Source of the DNA: UBA7960 sp964624065
GTDB lineage: Bacteria > Bacteroidota > Bacteroidia > Bacteroidales > UBA7960
Direction of reading: 5' to 3'
Assembly: GCA_964624065.1 (NCBI GenBank)
Contig: CAZUWF010000037.1
Coordinates: forward strand, 1 to 19,144
Length of the DNA: 19,144 bases
Shown here: one piece after another, positions 15,481 to 19,144 of the stretch
Layout: the number at the start of each line of letters is the position of its first letter
How positions within the stretch are numbered: position 1 is the first letter of the stretch
Notes under the pieces: model-generated
The model's input: the letters and a program-made list of their open reading frames with translations, nothing else
What the model was told of the DNA's origin: nothing
Databases searched by the model: none
Position numbers and translations under genes: made by a program

Positions 15481-16095
15481 TTAGAAAAGTCCGTGTATTT
15501 CTGCGTTTATCTTTTCAATCACAAATCCAAGATCTTCGGGAGTTTCGCTAAATTTAATTTTATCCACATTGATTATGAGGAGTTTTCCCAATTTATAGCT
15601 TTCTATCCATTCGTCGTAACGTTCATTCAGTTTGTTTAGGTAATCAATTCGTATGGATGCCTCATAATCGCGTCCCCTCTTCTGAATCTGACTAACCAGG
15701 GTTCCAACACTTGCCCTGAGGTAAATGAGCAAGTCGGGTGCCTGGATAAATGAGCTCATTAATTCGAAAAGGCTTCTATAATTGTCAAAATCACGAGTTG
15801 ACATTAGACCCATTTCGTGGAGGTTTGGGGCAAAGATGCGAGCATCCTCGTAAATGGTCCTGTCTTGAATTACGGTTTTTTGGCCTCTTCTTATATCTAC
15901 AATTTGCCTGAACCGGTGGTTGAGGAAATATATTTGAAGGTTGAAAGACCAACGCTGCATGTCGTCGTAAAAATTGTTGAGGTAAGGATTGTCTTCAACC
16001 GACTCGTAATGGGCTTCCCAACCGTATTGCTTCGACAGAAGACCTGCCAGGGTTGTTTTTCCAGAACCAATGTTCCCTGCAATTGCTATGTGCAT
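15481..16095 (-). CDS. Deoxynucleoside kinase
   Basis: The protein belongs to the deoxynucleoside kinase family, which phosphorylates deoxynucleosides in the salvage pathway. The 204-residue form starts with ATG at 16,093-16,095, giving MHIAIAGNIGSGKTT. The P-loop is GNIGSGKT (7-14), the substrate-binding ESVEDNPYL follows, and the DRTIYED motif (78-84) is present. A longer frame begins with TTG at 16,122 and would overlap the upstream stop, but the added residues are atypical and an AAGGA-like site precedes the ATG, so the ATG is chosen. Substrate preference (deoxyadenosine, deoxyguanosine or others) cannot be read from these motifs. It lies 23 bases after the GH3-type gene. Confidence 0.92.
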   Translation of the reverse strand: MHIAIAGNIGSGKTTLAGLLSKQYGWEAHYESVEDNPYLNNFYDDMQRWSFNLQIYFLNHRFRQIVDIRRGQKTVIQDRTIYEDARIFAPNLHEMGLMSTRDFDNYRSLFELMSSFIQAPDLLIYLRASVGTLVSQIQKRGRDYEASIRIDYLNKLNERYDEWIESYKLGKLLIINVDKIKFSETPEDLGFVIEKINAEIHGLF

Positions 16096-16118
16096 TTTCC
16101 TTTTTTTTGTAAAATTAA

Positions 16119-17627
16119 TCAATTATTCATGAAACTTAACAATTCATCCAGGATCAACCTATTGTTGGACAATCTGGGGATCTTGTTCTGCCCGCCAACC
16201 TTTCCTCTTGCCTTCATCCATTTATAGAATGTATTCTTAGGTGCAGAATTTATCACTGGCATTTTAAGCAACATATCCTTTGACCTTTTGGCCTCGTAGT
16301 CTGAGTTTAGTTCCATGATTTTGGAGTCGAAGATTGTGGCAAATACCTTAATATTTGGCGGTGGCTTTTCAAATTCGACAATATACTCGTGGGCTGCAGC
16401 TCTATTCCCATCTAGAAAAACCGGTCCCCCAGTATATTCTGTGATTACCGCTCCGGTTTGCTGACAGGCATATTCAAAAGCCTTGTCGGTATTGAAAACC
16501 ATTAGTTCTTCGCCAAAAGCATTAATGTAACTTGCAGTACGACCAACTATTTTGAACTTGTAGGGCAAGGTGCTGGTAAACTCCACCGTGTCGCCAATTG
16601 AATACCTCCAGAGGCCACCATTGGTGGTAATAATCATTGCATAATGTTTGCCTACCTGGACTTGCTCTAGTGTTAAGGTTTGGGGTGCTGGATTATTAAT
16701 TTCCGCAAGGGGCAAAAATTCGTAGTAAATCCCGTAATCGAGCATCAAGAGCATATCATTGTTCGAAAAGTCGTTTTGAATGCCAAAAAAACCCTCTGAG
16801 GCGTTGAAAGTTTCGAGGTACCGCATTTTTGTGGATGGGATAATTTTTTGAAACTGCTCCCTGTAGGGGATGAAACTTACCCCTCCGTGAATGAAAAGCT
16901 CAAGGTTGGGCCAAACATCCAAAATACTTTCCTTGCCAGATACCTCAAGAATCCTTTTCAACAGTAACAGGTTCCACGAAGGCACCCCGCCAAAGCTTGT
17001 AATGTTTTGATTAATGGTCTTTTTTGCAACCGCGTCTAACTTTTCCTCCCAATCCTTAATTAGTGAAATCGAGGTATTTATTGCCGAAAACCATTTTCCA
17101 ACAATGGGGCTATTAAGCAACAGAATGGATGAGAGGTCCCCAATAAATGTTTTTTCGTTCATGGTGGTCATCGAGCCTCCCATTATTAGGGTTTTTCCTT
17201 CGAAAAGTTGACTGTTTTGAGTGTTGGAAAAGTAACACGCCAATACATCCCTGGCTCCCTTGTAATGGCATTCGTGCAGTACTTGGGATGTTATGGGAAT
17301 GTACTTGCTTTTGTTTGATGTTGTGCCGCTTGATTTGGCAAACCACCTAACCTTTCCGGGCCAAAGAAGATTTGACTCACCCAAGCGCATACGGTCAATG
17401 AATACCTTTAGGGTTTCATAATCCTGCAGTGGTACTCTTTCCGAATAATCCTTCGGGCTTTTTATAGATTCAAAACTATACTTTAGGCCGAACGCAGTTT
17501 TTTTGGCACCCGAAAGCAAGGTTCTAAGTTGCTCTTTCTGAACCGAATCTGGATTTTCAATAAAATGCTTTATCCGCCCAAGGCGCTGTTTGAAATACCA
17601 ACTGCCAACAGAGGTTTTAGGTCCCAT
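16119..17627 (-). CDS. GH3 auxin-responsive promoter family acyl-adenylating enzyme
   Basis: The protein resembles plant GH3 enzymes, which adenylate a carboxylic acid and join it to an amino acid. Bacterial members are of unknown substrate. It has 502 residues from the ATG at 17,625-17,627; a TTG two codons earlier is less likely. The phosphate-binding motif is SSGTTSNKSKYIPIT (99-113), the ATP/adenine region is YLETFNASEG (270-279), and the third motif is LWRYSIGDTVEF (339-350). All three nucleotide motifs appear intact. A promoter-like site lies 19 bases upstream. The gene heads a close cluster with the deoxynucleoside kinase, the SPOR protein and trmB, but no shared pathway is obvious. 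The name GH3 here means Gretchen Hagen 3, not glycoside hydrolase family 3. Confidence 0.92.
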   Translation of the reverse strand: MGPKTSVGSWYFKQRLGRIKHFIENPDSVQKEQLRTLLSGAKKTAFGLKYSFESIKSPKDYSERVPLQDYETLKVFIDRMRLGESNLLWPGKVRWFAKSSGTTSNKSKYIPITSQVLHECHYKGARDVLACYFSNTQNSQLFEGKTLIMGGSMTTMNEKTFIGDLSSILLLNSPIVGKWFSAINTSISLIKDWEEKLDAVAKKTINQNITSFGGVPSWNLLLLKRILEVSGKESILDVWPNLELFIHGGVSFIPYREQFQKIIPSTKMRYLETFNASEGFFGIQNDFSNNDMLLMLDYGIYYEFLPLAEINNPAPQTLTLEQVQVGKHYAMIITTNGGLWRYSIGDTVEFTSTLPYKFKIVGRTASYINAFGEELMVFNTDKAFEYACQQTGAVITEYTGGPVFLDGNRAAAHEYIVEFEKPPPNIKVFATIFDSKIMELNSDYEAKRSKDMLLKMPVINSAPKNTFYKWMKARGKVGGQNKIPRLSNNRLILDELLSFMNN

Positions 17628-17646
17628 AATCAATATTTACAAAGCG

Positions 17647-17679
17647 CAAAAATAAGAATAAGCCAAAACTACCACCAAA
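17647..17679 (-). promoter_or_regulatory. Promoter for the GH3-type adenylating gene cluster
   Basis: On the - strand TATTTTTG (17,654-17,647) fits TAnnTTTG and ends 19 bases before the ATG. A TTTG at 17,679-17,676 lies 21 bases upstream, a plausible -33 element. The string TTATTTTTGCGCTTTG (17,655-17,640) is identical to the efp promoter region. It probably drives the four-gene cluster down to trmB. Confidence 0.68.
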
Positions 17680-18046
17680 ATATTCCAAAAATATTTGCAA
17701 AACAATCGTACAAGGATTTTATGACGGTAGGGGTAAAGTTACGTCTTTTATTGGAAGTTTAGAAGCAGGAAAAAGAAGGTTCAAGGCACCTTAACTTTGG
17801 ATTTAGGGATTGGCCTTAAACCATTAACCACCATTTGCCCATCCCAATTTTATGGCAATATGAGTTTGGCCAGTCCTTATAAATAAATGATAGCCAACAG
17901 GTGTTTTAGTCTTTCAATTTTCGATTTGTCATTACCAGGAGGTTGATTCTATCGTTCAACCCTCCTGCCTACCTTAAACAATTTTTCTGTTGGCTTAAAT
18001 CCAGCCATATTATCCCAATTATTTTTCAAACATCACCTCTCCTCCC
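17680..18046. other. Non-coding stretch with two inverted repeats
   Basis: No convincing gene lies here. Two inverted repeats stand out. GGATTGGCC (17,807-17,815) can pair with GGCCAGTCC (17,868-17,876), nine pairs with one wobble, with further short pairings inside the 52-base gap. CAGGAGGTTGA (17,936-17,946) pairs with TCAACCCTCCTG (17,956-17,967), eleven pairs with one bulged base and a nine-base loop. The second lacks a T-run directly after it on either strand. It could still end gldB transcription, or the region could hold a structured RNA. Neither is shown. Confidence 0.4.
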
Positions 18047-19060
18047 CTATTTCCTCCTGGGCCTATAACCCGACAAAGTAAGAATTTCTTGCGAATTGGA
18101 GCTGGCCACCAATTGCGACAAGGAAATATCTCTGTTTTTTCGCATGTACTCACGAACTATTTGCCAGCCGATGAAAGCAGCGGTTTTGGGTGGTGAGGTG
18201 GGGCCAAATTGAGCAGTGAATGGTGCCTCACCCATAAACTTAATAATTGTTTGCCTGTCGCTCGAAAAAAGCACTTGGTTTTCAATAAAAAATGACCAAA
18301 CAAGATCAGAATTATTTACAATCCAGTCCAATTGACCGGTTGTGTATCCTATTTTCAATGAGTCGGGGGTATTGGGCAACATGCAGTCCAAAAAATACAG
18401 TAATTTGCCCTCGTGAATCATAAAATCGATAAATGATTCAGGTGGGGTTGCCAGGTTTCTCAAATGCCTTTCGCCCATCTGTTTAAACACATCAACCATT
18501 GCAAATGAGGGTTGCATGAAATATGTCATATACTTGGGAACCCCAATTCTGGAGTACCAATGATTGTTGCTACCGAGGTACATATCCACCCCAATAACCA
18601 AAACATTTTGATGGTACTTGACGGGATATTTGTAGTCAAGCCCCGAAATGTAGGTGAAAATCTTGGGTATTTCCTCCTCAGGAAAATGGTATTTGTAATA
18701 GGTGAATGCTTCGGATAGATCACTTTCAAATTCATCAATATTTCCCCATAATTCTCTTGAATCAAGGAATAGTTCAATGTTGATGCTGTCGGTGATGTAA
18801 GCCAGTAATTTTTGCTGCCCTTCAGGGGTGTAAATTTCGCTTCCCAGAAACACACTAAACTCTTCAACAAAAGGCTCGATCTCGGATGCAAGGTTTTCAG
18901 GGTTAATTCCAAACAGTGTGTTTTCGTATCGGCCCATCCTTATCTCTATCTTTTCCATACCTGAAATGTCGGCTTCAAAGAAAGGTTTTTTATGGGCCTT
19001 ACCACATCCAAACATGATAAGAGCCGCCAAAAAACCTGTGATTAATGTTGTTTTTCGCAT
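18047..19060 (-). CDS. gldB: Gliding-motility-type lipoprotein GldB
   Basis: The 337-residue protein starts with a lipoprotein signal peptide: a basic N-terminus, a hydrophobic stretch, and a lipobox-like IMFGC with the modified cysteine at residue 19. The mature part fits the GldB family seen across Bacteroidota, with a conserved IEIRMGRYEN near the start, VIGVDMYLGSNNHWY and MTYFMQPSF in the middle, FIDFMIHEGKLLYF later, and PPKTAAFIGWQIVREYM near the end. GldB is required for gliding in Flavobacterium, but homologues occur in non-gliding species, so motility should not be inferred. The HEGKxxYF segment resembles DUF2268-type protease relatives; activity is unknown. No gldC or other gliding gene is in the window. 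Confidence 0.87.
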   Translation of the reverse strand: MRKTTLITGFLAALIMFGCGKAHKKPFFEADISGMEKIEIRMGRYENTLFGINPENLASEIEPFVEEFSVFLGSEIYTPEGQQKLLAYITDSINIELFLDSRELWGNIDEFESDLSEAFTYYKYHFPEEEIPKIFTYISGLDYKYPVKYHQNVLVIGVDMYLGSNNHWYSRIGVPKYMTYFMQPSFAMVDVFKQMGERHLRNLATPPESFIDFMIHEGKLLYFLDCMLPNTPDSLKIGYTTGQLDWIVNNSDLVWSFFIENQVLFSSDRQTIIKFMGEAPFTAQFGPTSPPKTAAFIGWQIVREYMRKNRDISLSQLVASSNSQEILTLSGYRPRRK

Positions 19061-19087
19061 GAGTGAGCTTTCGTTTTTTAAAAAAAC

Positions 19088-19101
19088 AATAAAATTTTAT
19101 T
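19088..19101. repeat. AT-rich palindrome upstream of gldB
   Basis: AATAAAATTTTATT is a perfect 14-base palindrome 28 bases before the gldB start. It could be a regulator site or simply AT-rich leader DNA. No good TAnnTTTG box is visible beside it. Confidence 0.25.
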
Positions 19102-19144
19102 ATTATTGCCAAATGTTTCGGAGAATTTCACGAAAGGCAATAAA

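Noticed and set aside
15481..16122. Longer form of the deoxynucleoside kinase starting with TTG at 16,122
   Set aside because: The extra nine residues are atypical, and the ATG at 16,095 gives the P-loop at the usual distance from the start.

Overview
The window reads as chromosomal DNA from a member of the Bacteroidota, most plausibly near the Bacteroidales, although the order cannot be fixed from sequence alone. Four things support this: an LpxC-FabZ fusion protein, Bacteroidota-type promoters with a TAnnTTTG -7 box in front of several genes, a GldB lipoprotein, and an HU-like/SPOR membrane protein. I see no tRNA or rRNA gene, insertion sequence, CRISPR array, phage gene or integration site.

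Layout. From 1 to about 11,555 all genes lie on the + strand; from 11,646 to 19,060 all lie on the - strand. The halves converge on a bidirectional terminator near 11,572-11,624. Block A (1-5,009) is a lipid A block: the tail of an upstream gene, lpxD, lpxC-fabZ, lpxA, then efp (elongation factor P) and a second, divergent LpxD paralogue. Promoter-like sites precede lpxC-fabZ and efp, and terminators follow lpxA and the second lpxD. Block B (5,092-11,555) is a looser set: an RlmI-like rRNA methyltransferase, a MATE transporter, an eroded glycoside hydrolase family 3 gene, a YgjV-like membrane protein with a GNAT-like tail, an unrecognised membrane protein, and endonuclease IV (nfo).

Block C (- strand, read from 19,060 down) holds gldB, a 420-base non-coding stretch with two inverted repeats, and then a tight cluster: a GH3-auxin-type acyl-adenylating enzyme, a deoxynucleoside kinase, the HU-like/SPOR protein and trmB. 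More loosely spaced are an alkyltransferase-like DNA repair protein, an Mrp/ApbC ATPase and a NifU-type iron-sulfur protein.

How the genes work together. LpxA, LpxC and LpxD carry out the first three steps of lipid A synthesis, and the FabZ half supplies the competing fatty acid elongation step. Mrp and the NifU-like protein form a likely iron-sulfur assembly pair. Nfo and the alkyltransferase-like protein are DNA repair genes but lie apart on opposite strands.

Most of the window is ordinary housekeeping DNA and I do not see a clear undescribed system. The strongest oddity is the open frame at 7,934-9,082. It resembles both ends of a glycoside hydrolase family 3 enzyme but lacks the catalytic middle of the barrel, and its tail overlaps the next gene. 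Other points of interest are a second LpxD missing one conserved histidine, an Mrp lacking the usual CxxC motif, a nearly leaderless methyltransferase gene abutting a terminator, and a 16-base promoter sequence shared exactly by two distant genes.
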